From contig JAGYJX010000042.1 in assembly GCA_018401495.1 (NCBI GenBank), positions 43,758 through 107,757 on the forward strand: DNA of 64,000 bases. Direction: 5' to 3'. The position numbers and the translations under genes are program-made. Positions 11,701-21,094 of the stretch are shown here, piece by piece. Position 1 is the first letter of the stretch, and the number at the start of each line of letters is the position of its first letter. Source of the DNA: Rhodospirillaceae bacterium (GTDB taxonomy: Bacteria; Pseudomonadota; Alphaproteobacteria; Thalassobaculales; Thalassobaculaceae). The notes under the pieces are model-generated. The model saw only the letters and a list, made by a program, of their open reading frames with translations. It had not been told where the DNA came from and did no database searches.

Positions 11701-14700
11701 CGGGTCAGGGTCACCGAGGCGGCAGCGGCGTCGACGCCGCCGACCTGCACGGCGTCGCCGTCCTGGTAGTCGGCGATGGTGTCGCCGTCGATGTCGCCCA
11801 GCGAGGCGGCCGCGAAGGTGTCGTTGCCGGCACCGCCCACCAGCGTGTCGACGCCGCTGCCGCCGACCAGCAGGTCGTCGCCGTCGCTGCCGACCACGGA
11901 ATCGTCGCCGGCACCGCCATCGAGGCTGTCGTCGCCGCCGCCGCCGATCAGGGTGTCGTTGCCGCTGCCGCCCGAGAGCACGGTCGGCATCGCCTTCGCC
12001 GACCAGAACGTCGTCGTCGCTGCCGCCGGACAGCGCGTCCTCGCCGTCACCGCCGTACAGCGTGTCGAAGCCGGCGCCGCCGCTCAGCGTATCGGCGCCC
12101 ACGCCGCCCGAGAGCAGGTCGTTGCCGTCGCCGCCGGAAAGCGCGTCGTTACCGCTACCGCCGCTGAGCGTGTCGGCATCCTCGCCGCCAGCGAGCACGT
12201 CGTCGCCGGCACCGCCGCTCAGCGTGTCGGACCCGGCGCCGCCGGCCGCCGTATCGTCGTCGTCGCCGCCGGCAAGGAGGTCGTTCCCCGACCCACCCGA
12301 CAGCGCGTCGGATCCGACGCCACCCACCAGGGTGTCGTCGCCCGCGCCGCCATCGAGCGAGTCGGAGCCCTCTCCCCCCGAGAGGACATCGGTGCCGGCA
12401 CCGCCGGCCAGTGAATCATCGCCGTTGCCACCCGAGAGCAGGTCGTTGCCGTCGCCGCCCGACAGCGTGTCGGCACCGTCGCCACCCGCCAGGGTGTCGT
12501 CATCCGAGCCGCCGGCCAGGGAATCATTGCCGACCCCGCCGCTGAGGGTGTCGGCGCCGGCACCACCCGACAGTGTGTCGTCACCGCCGCCGCCGGACAG
12601 CGCATCGTTGCCCTCGCCGCCGGACAGCGTGTCGGCGCCGTCGCCGCCCGCCAGGGTGTCGGCGCCGGACCCGCCGGCCAGGGAATCGCCGCCGCTGCCG
12701 CCGCTGAGGCGTGTCGGCGCCGCGCCAGGGCGTCGTCGCCGGACAACGTGTCCGCGTCACCGCCGCCGGACAGCGCGTCGTTGCCGTCGCCGCCGGACAG
12801 CGTGTCGGCGCCGTCGCCGCCCGCCAGGGAATCGTCGCCGGAACCGCCGGCCAGGGAATCGTCGCCGCTGCCGCCGTCGATCGAGTCGTCGCCCGAACCG
12901 CCGACCGCGGTGTCGTCGCCGGCGCCGCCGTCGATGGTGTCGTTGCCCTCGGCGCCGGACAGCAGGTCGTTGCCGCCGCCGCCCGACAGGATGTCGTTGC
13001 CGATGCCGCCGGACAGGGTGTCGGCGCCTTCGGTTCCGGTCAGGCTGACGTCGTGGTTCTCGGAGAACGCCAGGTCGGTGTAGGCCACGCCGCCGGCGGT
13101 CGACGACCGTCGGCACGACGCCGCCATAGGCGCCGGCGACCTGGAACGACACCGTGGGCGTGCCGTCGCCGTTCAGGTCGATCGCGACGGTGGTGCTGGT
13201 GCCGTCCTCCGAGACCGTCAGGGTCACGGCCGAGGCGTCGATCTCGGCGCCTTGCAGGCGGATGCCGTCGCCCTCGCCGAAATCGGCGAACACGTCGCCG
13301 TCGTAATCCGGGGCCGTGCCGTTTTCGACACGGATGACGAACATGTCGCTGCCGGCGCCGCCGTAGATCGTGTCCGCCCCGGCGCCGCCGTCCAGAACAT
13401 CGTCGCCGTCGCCGCCGGAGAGGACGTCGTCGCCCGCGCCGCCCACAAGGGTGTCGCTGCCGGCGTTGCCCATCAGCGAATCGGCGCCAGCTCCGCCGAG
13501 GATGAAGTCGTGGAAGGCACCGCCTTCGATGGTGTCGTCGCCGGCGCCGGCGTCGAAGCGCAGCCCCACGCCCGACCAGCCGATCTGGTCGTCACCACCG
13601 GTCGCCGAGTTGGCGATGCCGGACACCGCGTCGGTGTCCACCAGCAGATCCCCGAACTTGATGTTCTCGATCGTGCGGAGCGAGTCGGTCCAGTCGTCGA
13701 GGCGGACCCGGTCGGAGATGGCCTCCCACTGTTGGTTTTCGCTGGACGGCAGCACGATCTCAAGGTCGGCGCCGTCGAACCAGAAGGTCGCGTCGTCGAG
13801 CGACAGGCCGCCGTCGAACAGCAGCGTGTCGTCGCCGCCGTCCGTAGAGGACCGGGTTGTAGACGTGGCCCAGCGGGCTCTGCTGGGTGAACCAGTACTC
13901 GTCGCGAACGAGGTCGGCGCCGTCGCCGGCGCGGTAGACGTAGAGGTCGTTGCCGCCACCACCGAGCAGGGTGTCGTCGCCGGCCCCGCCGATCAGGGTG
14001 TCGTCGGCCGCCGCCTCGTTGGTGCCGGTGTTCTTCTGGCCGCCGCTGCCGAGCAGCAGGTCGTTGCCGGCGCCGCCCGACAGCAGGTCGGCTCCGCCGC
14101 CGCCGTCGATGGTGTCGTCGCCGTCGCCGCCGTAGACCGAGTCGTCGCCGTCGCCGGCGCGCACGGAATCGTTGCCGCCGCCGCCGGAAACGATGTCGGC
14201 GCCACCGCCGCTGAAGATGGTGTCGTCACCGTCGCCGCCCGACAGGGTGTCGGCGAAGCCGCCGGTGTTGATGAAGTCGTCACCGGCGCCGGTGCGGCCG
14301 CCGACCGCGGTCTCGCCAAAGCTCAGGGTGTCGTTGCCGGCCGATCCCTGGTAGTCCGCCATCATGTCGGACACGCCCATCGTCGAGCCGTCCGAGAACT
14401 GTATCGTTTCGAGCCGCCGCTCGACGCTGCGCCAGTTCTGGATGGTGATCTGGTCGGCCAGATCGGACAGCGCGGTGTCGCCGTCGCGCAGGCCGATGAT
14501 CAGGTCGTCGCCCTGAAGGTCGAACCAGAGGTCGGATGCGGTCACGCCCGGGCCGAACACCAGGGTGTCGGCGCCGCCGTTCTGCAGGACCGGGTTGTCG
14601 ATGTGCCCGAGACCGTTCTGCGAGTGGAAATAGTACTCGTCGTGGATGGTGTCCTGGCCGTCTCCGATGTTGAAGACGTAGGTATCGTTGCCGCCGCCGC

Positions 14701-15670
14701 CGCGCAGCAGATCGTTGCCGGCTCCACCGGAGAGCGTGTCGTCGCCGGGCGCCTGGTTGTAGGAGCCGATCTCGCCGGCCGAGCCGCGCAACTCGTCGTT
14801 GCCGTCGCCGCCGAGCAGCAGGTCGGCGCCAGCACCGCCGTCGAGAGTGTCGTCACCGATGCCGCCCGACAGGGTGTCGGCGCCGGCACCCCCGGACAGC
14901 ACGTCGTTCCCGGAGCCGCCGTCCACCAGGTCGGCGCCGCCACCGGCGCGCAGCAGGTCATCCCCGGCGCCGCCCGCAAGCGAGTCGGCGAAATTCCCGG
15001 ACGTGACCGTATCGTTGCCGGCGCCCGCGTCGATGCCGACCGTCGAATGCGTCCAGGTCACCGCGTCGGCGCCGGAGGTCCCCTGCATGCGCGAGGTCAC
15101 GTCGTCCAGGGTAAGGACCGTCCCGTCTTCGAAGGCGACGCCCTCGAAGCGGTGGAACGGGTTGTTCATCGATTCCCAGCGCACCTGGTCCGCGAGGTCG
15201 TACAGCTCGCTCTCGCCATCCCGCAGGCCGATGACCATGGTGTCGCCGTCGAGCAGGAACCACGCGTCGTCGGCGTCGATCCCGGCGCCGAACTGCACGG
15301 TGTCCGTGCCGCCGTCGAGCTGGTACGGCGTGCCGATTTTGCCGAGCGGGCTGCGCGGATGATAATTGTAGTAGTCGCGGATGGTGTCGTGGCCGTCACC
15401 GCGCTCGAACGCGTAGACGTCGTTGCCGCCACCGCCGCGCAAGGTGTCGTCGCCGGTACCGCCGTACAGCGTGTCGTTGCCGGGAGCCTGGTTATAGGAG
15501 TGCAGGTTGCCGGCGCTGCCGTCGATCAGGTCATTGCCCGCGCCGCCATACAACAAGTCGTCGCCGGCGCCGCCGTCGATGAAATCGTTCCCGGCTTCGC
15601 CGAAGATGGTGTCGTTGGCAGCGCCGCCCAACAGCGTGTCGTCGGCGCTTGTGCCGCTTACGGTGGCCAT
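1616..15670 (-). CDS. Giant RTX (hemolysin-type Ca2+-binding repeat) surface/secreted protein, ~4,680 aa, several frameshifts
   Basis: The start ATG at 15670 follows a purine-rich AGAGGGGGA ribosome site, and the protein begins directly with RTX nonapeptides (GGxGxDxL) with no signal peptide, as for type I secretion substrates. Well over 100 nonapeptides are arranged in blocks. Interspersed modules are: three N-terminal units with an FGxGIxADDxWFxLDGD-like core; seven copies of a DGDxxxDYExGExI module; three copies of a module with an AMGTADLDGDGDLEQIWR-like core; and two LLINxDFE beta-sandwich-like modules near 5150-4600 and 4190-3620. The C-terminus (about 1616-2735) is a run of FG-GAP/VCBS-like repeats (ADFNGDGxDDxLLR). 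The frame breaks near 13842, 13100, 12726/12712, 11983 and 10297, each time resuming in-register repeats, so one continuous gene is inferred. Likely an extracellular adhesin or matrix protein; no secretion genes lie in the window. Confidence 0.85.
6160..8200 (-). repeat. Longest uninterrupted RTX nonapeptide block (27-bp DNA periodicity)
   Basis: About 75 consecutive nonapeptides lie between the modules ending near 8200 and starting near 6150, giving a strong 27-base (and 54-base) periodicity in the DNA. Many units are nearly identical (LSGGxGDDxLxGG), so this stretch is prone to slippage and to assembly collapse, and the true copy number is uncertain. Confidence 0.8.
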
Positions 15671-15850
15671 TTTGGTCCCCCTCTTCCCACGCGGACATTA
15701 CCTTAGGTTTCGCGATCGGAAAAGTTAGAATCGGATTTTACATAAAATTTTACGGTTCTCCTCTCGCGGCTCGGGCAAGCCGCTCTTGGCAGGGCGCGGC
15801 ACAAGCGGTACAGGAGACCGCGCACGGCCCCACCGGCCCGGAACCCACTG
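15671..15850. promoter_or_regulatory. AT-rich divergent promoter region between the RTX gene and gmhA
   Basis: This 180-base gap separates two divergent genes and contains the most AT-rich patch of the first 20 kb. A perfect 10-base palindrome TAAAATTTTA lies at 15744-15753, next to GATTTTACATAAAA. No clear -35/-10 pair stands out, but the composition and divergent layout suggest that promoters for both genes, and possibly a binding site, lie here. Confidence 0.45.
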
Positions 15851-16438
15851 ATGGACATCGATCGCTTCTTCGAAGCCGAGTTCGCCGAGCACGCGGCCGT
15901 CACCGCGGCGACACGCGCGGCCCTGGCGGAGCCTTTCGCGCGGCTGGTCACGCTGGTTACCGGCGCCGTCCGGTCCGGCGGAAAGATCCTGCTGTTCGGC
16001 AACGGCGGCAGCGCCGCCGACGCCCACAACATCGCGACCGAGTTCGCGGTCCGCTACAAGCGCGACCGTCCCGCCATCGCCGCCATCGGCCTGACGACCG
16101 ACGGCGCGGTGCTGACCGCGATCGGCAACGATCTGGGCTTCGAGCGGGTGTTCTCCCGGCAAATCGAGGCGCTCGGACGCCCGGGCGACGTCGCGGTCGG
16201 CCTGTCGACCTCGGGTCGCTCGCCGAACGTGCTGGAAGGTCTGCGAACCGCCGGTGCCGCCGGCCTGCACACCGTCGCCTTCGGCGGCGGCGACGGCGGC
16301 CGCCTCGGCGAGGTCGCGGATCTGCTGCTGATCGTTCCCACCAGCACCACCGCGCGGGTTCAGGAAATGCACATCCTGCTCGGTCAGATGCTGTGCGGCG
16401 CCGTCGAGGTCGAGCTCGGGCTGGTGGACGCGCCATGA
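15851..16438 (+). CDS. gmhA: D-sedoheptulose 7-phosphate isomerase GmhA
   Basis: Cytoplasmic SIS-domain isomerase that converts sedoheptulose 7-phosphate to D-glycero-D-manno-heptose 7-phosphate, the first step of ADP-heptose synthesis for LPS core or other glycans. The 195 residues match the family length. Visible motifs are the sugar-phosphate loop GNGGSAADAHNIATEF (about residues 50-65), the second SIS loop GLSTSGRSPNV, and the C-terminal QEMHILLGQ helix, whose His is a catalytic residue in characterised GmhA. The stop overlaps the start of hldE by four bases (ATGA), so the two are translationally coupled and consecutive in the pathway. It is divergent from the RTX gene. Confidence 0.9.
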   Translation: MDIDRFFEAEFAEHAAVTAATRAALAEPFARLVTLVTGAVRSGGKILLFGNGGSAADAHNIATEFAVRYKRDRPAIAAIGLTTDGAVLTAIGNDLGFERVFSRQIEALGRPGDVAVGLSTSGRSPNVLEGLRTAGAAGLHTVAFGGGDGGRLGEVADLLLIVPTSTTARVQEMHILLGQMLCGAVEVELGLVDAP

Positions 16439-17907
16439 CGCGCGACTCCGATCTGGCCGAACTGGTCGGCCGCCTCGCCGAGGTGCGGGTCCTGGCGGTC
16501 GGCGACGTCATGCTCGACCGGTTCGTGTACGGCGCGGTCGAGCGGATCTCGCCCGAGGCTCCGGTGCCGGTGCTTCGCATCGAGCGCGAGCAGGCGATGC
16601 TCGGCGGCGTCGGCAACGTGGTGCGCAACCTGCGCGCCCAGGCCGCCTCGGTGTGCCTGGTGTCGCTGGTCGGTCGGGATGAGGCGGCCCGCGAGATCAA
16701 GGGGCTGCTGCGCGACGACGTCGAGATCGAGAGTCACCTGCTGGAGGAAGACGGCCGCCCGACGACCATCAAGACCCGCTACATCGCCGGCGGCCAGCAG
16801 ATGCTGCGGGCCGATCGCGAGCTGGTGCACGCGGTGGCGGTGGCGCTCGAGGAGGAGGTCGTCGCCCGCGCCGAAGCCGACCTCGGGCTGGCCCAGGCCC
16901 TGGTGCTCTCGGACTACGGCAAGGGCGTGCTCACCGAGCGGGTGGTGCGTCGGCTGATCGCCGCGGCCCGCCCACGGTCAGTGCCGGTGATCGTCGACCC
17001 GAAGGGCAGCGAGTACGGCCGCTACGGTGGCGCCACCCTGGTGACTCCGAACCGGCGCGAGCTCGCCGAGGCGACCGGGATGCCCACCGGCGACGACGCC
17101 GAGGTGGTGGCCGCGGCGACCGCGCTGATCGATCGGACCGGCGTGGAGGCGGTGCTGGTCACCCGCAGCCAGGACGGCATGACGTTGCTGCGCGCCGACG
17201 CGCCAGGGGTGCCGCTGCACCTGCCGGCGACGGCGCGCGAGGTTTACGATGTCTCCGGCGCCGGCGACACGGTGGTGGCGACAGTGGCCGCCGCCCTGGC
17301 CGCCGGCATCGACCTTGAGAGCGCCTGCCGGCTGGCCAACGCCGCCGCCGGGATCGTGGTCGGCAAGGTCGGCACCGCGACCGCCAGCGCCGCTGAGTTG
17401 GCGGCGGTGTTCCGGGCGCGCGAACTGGAGACCGGCGAGGCCAAGACGGTGACGCTGGATGACGCCGTCCATCAGGTGACGGCGTGGCGCCAGCAGGGGC
17501 TGACGATCGGCTTCACCAACGGCTGCTTCGACCTGCTTCATCCCGGTCACATCTCGCTGCTGCGCCAAGCCAAGGCGCAGTGCGACCGCCTCGTGGTCGG
17601 CGTCAACAGCGACGCGTCGGTCCGGCGCCTCAAGGGCGAAACCCGGCCCGTTCAGAACGACGCCGCCCGCGCCCTGGTTCTGGGATCCCTGGCGGCGGTG
17701 GATCTGGTGGTGATCTTTGGCGAGGACACCCCTGTTCCGCTGATCCAGGCGCTGCGGCCGGACGTCCTGGTGAAGGGGGCGGACTACTCGGTGGACCAGG
17801 TGGTCGGGGGCGAGATCGTCCGGTCGTACGGCGGCCGCGTGATGCTGGCCACCCTGGAGCAGGGGCACAGCACGACAGCCACGATCTCGCGGGCCACGTC
17901 GCGTTAG
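16435..17907 (+). CDS. hldE: Bifunctional heptose 7-phosphate kinase / heptose 1-phosphate adenylyltransferase HldE
   Basis: 490 residues, the usual HldE length. The N-terminal PfkB-family kinase domain (to about residue 330) phosphorylates heptose 7-phosphate at C1 and carries GGVGNVVRNL near the start and the ATP/anion-hole signature DVSGAGDTVVA at about 270-283. The C-terminal nucleotidyltransferase domain has FTNGCFDLLHPGH (about 361-373), the HxGH motif that transfers AMP to make ADP-heptose. Between the two steps GmhB phosphatase is needed; it is not in the window. The start overlaps the gmhA stop. The gene ends at TAG 17905-17907 and converges on the small membrane peptide gene. Confidence 0.95.
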   Translation: MTRDSDLAELVGRLAEVRVLAVGDVMLDRFVYGAVERISPEAPVPVLRIEREQAMLGGVGNVVRNLRAQAASVCLVSLVGRDEAAREIKGLLRDDVEIESHLLEEDGRPTTIKTRYIAGGQQMLRADRELVHAVAVALEEEVVARAEADLGLAQALVLSDYGKGVLTERVVRRLIAAARPRSVPVIVDPKGSEYGRYGGATLVTPNRRELAEATGMPTGDDAEVVAAATALIDRTGVEAVLVTRSQDGMTLLRADAPGVPLHLPATAREVYDVSGAGDTVVATVAAALAAGIDLESACRLANAAAGIVVGKVGTATASAAELAAVFRARELETGEAKTVTLDDAVHQVTAWRQQGLTIGFTNGCFDLLHPGHISLLRQAKAQCDRLVVGVNSDASVRRLKGETRPVQNDAARALVLGSLAAVDLVVIFGEDTPVPLIQALRPDVLVKGADYSVDQVVGGEIVRSYGGRVMLATLEQGHSTTATISRATSR

Positions 17908-17930
17908 CGCGCGCCCGTCATTTCCGGCTC

Positions 17931-17964
17931 CCCGGCCGGCGCCCCGCGAGGGAGCGCGGCCGGG
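17931..17964. terminator. GC-rich hairpin between convergent hldE and the 34-aa peptide gene
   Basis: CCCGGCCG at 17931-17938 pairs perfectly with CGGCCGGG at 17957-17964 around an 18-base loop that can itself fold. It sits just after the hldE stop and just before the stop of the opposite gene, a position suited to a bidirectional terminator. There is no T-tract on either strand. Confidence 0.4.
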
Positions 17965-17976
17965 CGGGGCCGAAGA

Positions 17977-18081
17977 TCAGAGCGAAGCGAACTTCAGCGC
18001 GCCGTTCAGGGCGACGATGGCGATGGCCGCGAGGCCCATGCCGTACACGACGGCGGTCTTGGTCAGGTTCGAGAAGTTCAT
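17977..18081 (-). CDS. 34-residue single-pass membrane peptide
   Basis: Start ATG at 18079-18081 is preceded by a strong GGAGG seven bases upstream (ACCGGAGGCAGCC). The peptide has a short polar N-terminus (MNFSNLTKT), one transmembrane segment (about residues 9-26, rich in V, G, A, I) and a short C-terminus ending ALKFASL. An upstream in-frame start would give 72 residues, but those extra residues are Cys/Arg-rich and lack a ribosome site. I do not recognise the family. Single-pass peptides of this size often act as subunits or regulators of membrane complexes, but nothing here says which. Several palindromes lie in its upstream region. Confidence 0.55.
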   Translation of the reverse strand: MNFSNLTKTAVVYGMGLAAIAIVALNGALKFASL

Positions 18082-18146
18082 GGCTGCCTCCGGTGTCGCG
18101 GCGGGCCGTCCGCCGTCTTTCGCAATGCAACATATGCAACGGAGAC

Positions 18147-18197
18147 GGTCAGCAGTACTGACCTTTCTGGAACCGAATTGATGCCATTTAGGCATCA
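18147..18197 (-). promoter_or_regulatory. Two palindromes upstream of the 34-aa membrane peptide
   Basis: GGTCAG-N5-CTGACC at 18147-18163 and TGATGCC-N5-GGCATCA at 18179-18197 are perfect inverted repeats within 50 bases, lying 66-116 bases upstream of the small gene's start. A further near-repeat (ATGCAACATATGCAAC) lies at 18125-18140. The surroundings are AT-rich for this genome, consistent with a regulated promoter; the cognate factor is unknown. Confidence 0.35.
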
Positions 18198-18290
18198 GTT
18201 AACACTGTATACACTTCGGCTGTCGCCTGTTTGCAACAGAAGGGTAGCATTGCACCAGACATCGTTCGCACCCGCACAACGCAGCGCCTG

Positions 18291-18755
18291 TCACAGGCGG
18301 GGGTCGGTGAGGCTCCGCAGGCGCAGCGCGGCGACCCGGGCGATCCGCACCGTGACCGCCCGGCGGCGCGCCGGCGCCAACGGACGGAGCGGTGAAGGGC
18401 GCAGGATCGCCGCCTCCCAAGCGTCGGCCAGGATCAGCCCACAGGTGCCGCCGTCGGGCAGCCGTTCCTGGGGGAAGCCGACGTCCACGGCGAAATAGAA
18501 GGCGTCGCAGAACTCCAGGTACTCGTGCCACTTGGCGTCCGACCGGAAATCCGGAACGCCCGACTTCACCTCGACCAGCGTGATCCGCCCGTCGGGGGCC
18601 AGCGCCACCAGATCGGCGCGGCGACCGTTGGCGAGGGCGAACTCGGTGACGACGGCGCAGCCCAGGTCCTCGAACATGCGGGCGGCGCCGCGGGTGATCC
18701 GTCGCGTGATCTCGGGAACCGAGGCGGCGGGATCCCGCTCGCTGTCAGGGAACAT
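18291..18755 (-). CDS. mmcB: MmcB-family DNA repair protein (PD-(D/E)xK nuclease-like)
   Basis: 154 residues of the alphaproteobacterial MmcB family, named for mitomycin-C sensitivity in Caulobacter. The nuclease-like core is visible as D48 (RADLV), then E62-V-K64 (LVEVKSG), followed by the family signature DFRSDAKWHEY...CDAFYFAV and the C-terminal GLILADAWEAAI. The start ATG at 18755 overlaps the end of the pentapeptide-repeat gene by 11 bases on the same strand, so the two are probably co-translated. Known: the family is linked to DNA damage repair. Inferred: a cytoplasmic nuclease or DNA-processing role here. Confidence 0.85.
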   Translation of the reverse strand: MFPDSERDPAASVPEITRRITRGAARMFEDLGCAVVTEFALANGRRADLVALAPDGRITLVEVKSGVPDFRSDAKWHEYLEFCDAFYFAVDVGFPQERLPDGGTCGLILADAWEAAILRPSPLRPLAPARRRAVTVRIARVAALRLRSLTDPRL

Positions 18756-20205
18756 AGCCGATCACGCCGCGCAGGTCGGCGTCGCGCAGGCTGGCACCGC
18801 GCAGGTCGGCGTCGGTCAGGTCGGCGTCCTGCAGGTTGGCGCCGGTCAGGTCGGCGTCGCGCAGGTCGGCGGCGCTGAGGTCGGCGTGCTGCAGCGCCGC
18901 GTACGACATGTCGACGCCGCGCAGGCGCGCCCGCGACAGCCGGGCGTGCTCCAGATGGGCGCTCCAGCGCTGCACGTTGGAGCCGATGATGTTGATCGGC
19001 GACAGCTGGGCGCCGACCAGGTTGGCGCCGGTCAGGTTGGCTCGCCGCAGGGTGGCCCCGCGCATGTCGGTGTAGGTGAGGTCGGCGTCGCGCAGATCGC
19101 CGAACGACATGTCGGCCATCAGCAGGTCCATGCGCGACAGGTCGCACCCGACCAGCACCACGAACTCCATGTTGGAGGCCGACAGGTTGACGCCCGACAG
19201 CGACTGGCCGCTGGCGTCACGCCGCGTCAGGTCGGCGCGCTTGCCCTGCCGGCCGGAGGACCGGATCCAGACGTCGTGGGCGATCAGCATGGCCCGCATT
19301 TCCTGGCCGAGCGCGTCCAGCACCTTCGGCAGGCGGGCGCCCGCGAAATGCGGGGCGTCGCGGTCCATGTTGGAGAACGCCGCCCCGGACAAATCGGCGT
19401 CGGTCAGGGTGGTCCCGGACAGGATCACGTTGTACAGCACCGCGCCGTGCAGGATCGCGCCGGTCAAATTCGCCTCGGTGAGGTCGGCGCCTTCCAGGTT
19501 CGAGCCGGTCAGGTTGGCGTGGCTGAGGTCGGCCCGGAACAGCCGCACGTTGCGCAGGACGCTGTCGGTCAGATCGGTCTGCACCACGAAGGCGTTCGAC
19601 ATCTTGGCGTTCGACAGGTCCGCGCGGATCGCGGTCGCGGTGGCGATGTCGGTCGAGGTGGTGTCGAAGCCGGACGCCACCAGGTTGCCGCGGGCGTCCG
19701 GCTTCAGCAGGACGCCGTCGCGCAGATCGGCCTCGATCAGCTTGGCGTCGGACAGGTTGGCGCCGCGCAGGCAGGCGCCGCGCATGTCCGACCGGCTCAG
19801 GTCGGCAAACCGGAAATCGGCGTGGCGCAGATCGCAGGCAAACAGGTTGGCGGCGACCAGCGCGGTCTCGCGCAGGTCGGCGTGCGCCAGCCGCGCCCCC
19901 GAGAAGTCGGCGCCGGACAGGTCGCGGGCCTTGAGGTCGAGATAGCCGAGGTCGCAGGCCGCGAAGCTGGCGCGGGCACCCCCGGTGCGGCCGCGGGTGA
20001 ACAATTGGTGGCGCTGGGTCATCTCGTCGACGTCGCGCTGCGTGAGCTTCCGCAACCGCATGGCGGTCGGACGGTCGTCGCGGGGAAACTCGTGGCCCGA
20101 GGCGTGCTCGGCGATCGCCCGTGAGATCCCGGTCCTGCCGGCACCTTGGTCGGCGCCACCCTTCCGGGCGTCGTCCTTGTGGGCGTCGTCGCGCCGATCG
20201 GTCAT
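18745..20205 (-). CDS. Pentapeptide-repeat protein (~486 aa)
   Basis: Two long runs of A(D/N)LxG-type pentapeptides are present, about residues 70-290 and 345-486 (for example ADLSHANLTGSNLEGADL and DLRDADLTGANLQ). They predict two right-handed quadrilateral beta-helices separated by a short helical linker (VLDALGQEMRAML). The N-terminal ~60 residues are charged and low in complexity. I chose ATG 20205 (MTDRRDDA); ATG 20220 with a GGAG three bases before it is an alternative. There are no membrane segments. Some pentapeptide proteins (Qnr, MfpA) mimic DNA and protect gyrase, but most have unknown roles. Its 3' end overlaps mmcB, which makes a DNA-related role plausible but unproven. Confidence 0.8.
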   Translation of the reverse strand: MTDRRDDAHKDDARKGGADQGAGRTGISRAIAEHASGHEFPRDDRPTAMRLRKLTQRDVDEMTQRHQLFTRGRTGGARASFAACDLGYLDLKARDLSGADFSGARLAHADLRETALVAANLFACDLRHADFRFADLSRSDMRGACLRGANLSDAKLIEADLRDGVLLKPDARGNLVASGFDTTSTDIATATAIRADLSNAKMSNAFVVQTDLTDSVLRNVRLFRADLSHANLTGSNLEGADLTEANLTGAILHGAVLYNVILSGTTLTDADLSGAAFSNMDRDAPHFAGARLPKVLDALGQEMRAMLIAHDVWIRSSGRQGKRADLTRRDASGQSLSGVNLSASNMEFVVLVGCDLSRMDLLMADMSFGDLRDADLTYTDMRGATLRRANLTGANLVGAQLSPINIIGSNVQRWSAHLEHARLSRARLRGVDMSYAALQHADLSAADLRDADLTGANLQDADLTDADLRGASLRDADLRGVIGYVP

Positions 20206-20312
20206 GACCGTCCCGTTCATCCACTCCCGCGCGATGGCAAACCTGTCAAAGCACGCGGGGTTCCCGCATCCTACCCCGGTCGCCGCCACCGCGAACACCG
20301 GGGAGTCGAACC

Positions 20313-21081
20313 ATGGCCTGGGATCCCGCGCAGTACCTCAAGTTTTCCGATCATCGCCTGCGGCCGGCGATCGACCTGCTCGCCCGAATCGCGATCGAGT
20401 CGCCGGCCCGCGTGATCGACCTCGGCTGCGGCACCGGCCACGTCACGGCGATCCTGGCCCACCACTGGCCGACCGCCGAGGTGGTCGGCGTGGATGCTTC
20501 GGCCAGCATGCTCGAGCGGGCGCGGGCGGAGAACCCGTCGCTGCGCTTCGAAGCCGGCGACGCCGCCGGCTGGTCCGCGACGGCGCCGGTCGACGTGCTG
20601 TACTCCAACGCCGCGCTGCACTGGCTGGGCGGCCACGACACGCTGTTCCCGCGCCTGCTGTCACAGGTCGCCGCCGGCGGCTGGCTGGCCGTCCAGATGC
20701 CGCGGAACTTCGGGGCGCCGTCCCACACCGCCGTCGCAGACGCCGCCCGCGACGGACCCTGGGCCGAGCGGATCCTGCCGATGCTGGCGCCGCCGCCGGT
20801 CGACGAACCGGCTGCCTATGTCGCGCCGTCTGGCGCCGCTGGCGGCGGCGCTCGACGTCTGGGAAACCGAGTACCTGCAGATCCTGGAGGGCCCGAACCC
20901 GGTGGCGGAGTGGACCAAGGGGACCTGGCTGCGGCCGTTCCTGGACGCCCTCGAGGAACCCGAGCGTTCCGGCTTCGAGGCCGCCTACCGTGCCCGGGTC
21001 GCGAAGGCCTACCCGCCCGGCCCCGACGGCCGGACGCTGTTCCCGTTCCGCCGGCTGTTCCTGGTGGCGCGCCGGGCGTGA
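20313..21081 (+). CDS. tam: Trans-aconitate 2-methyltransferase-like SAM methyltransferase (one frameshift)
   Basis: The N-terminus MAWDPAQYLKFSDHRLRPA and SAM-binding motif VIDLGCGTGHVTA match the Tam family, which methylates trans-aconitate to relieve aconitase inhibition. The family C-terminal part (WETEYLQILEGPNPVAEW, WLRPFLDAL, TLFPFRRLFLVA) continues in another frame after about 20825, giving about 255 residues in total. The break is a single-base indel in a GC-repeat context, so the gene is probably intact in the organism. It is divergent from the pentapeptide gene, with a 107-base gap. Confidence 0.85.
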
Positions 21082-21094
21082 GCCCGGTTGCGGC

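Noticed and set aside
10297..13842. Frameshifts in the RTX gene as phase variation
   Set aside because: No long homopolymer or short tandem tracts at the breaks, and unrelated essential genes are broken at a similar rate, so data error is simpler.
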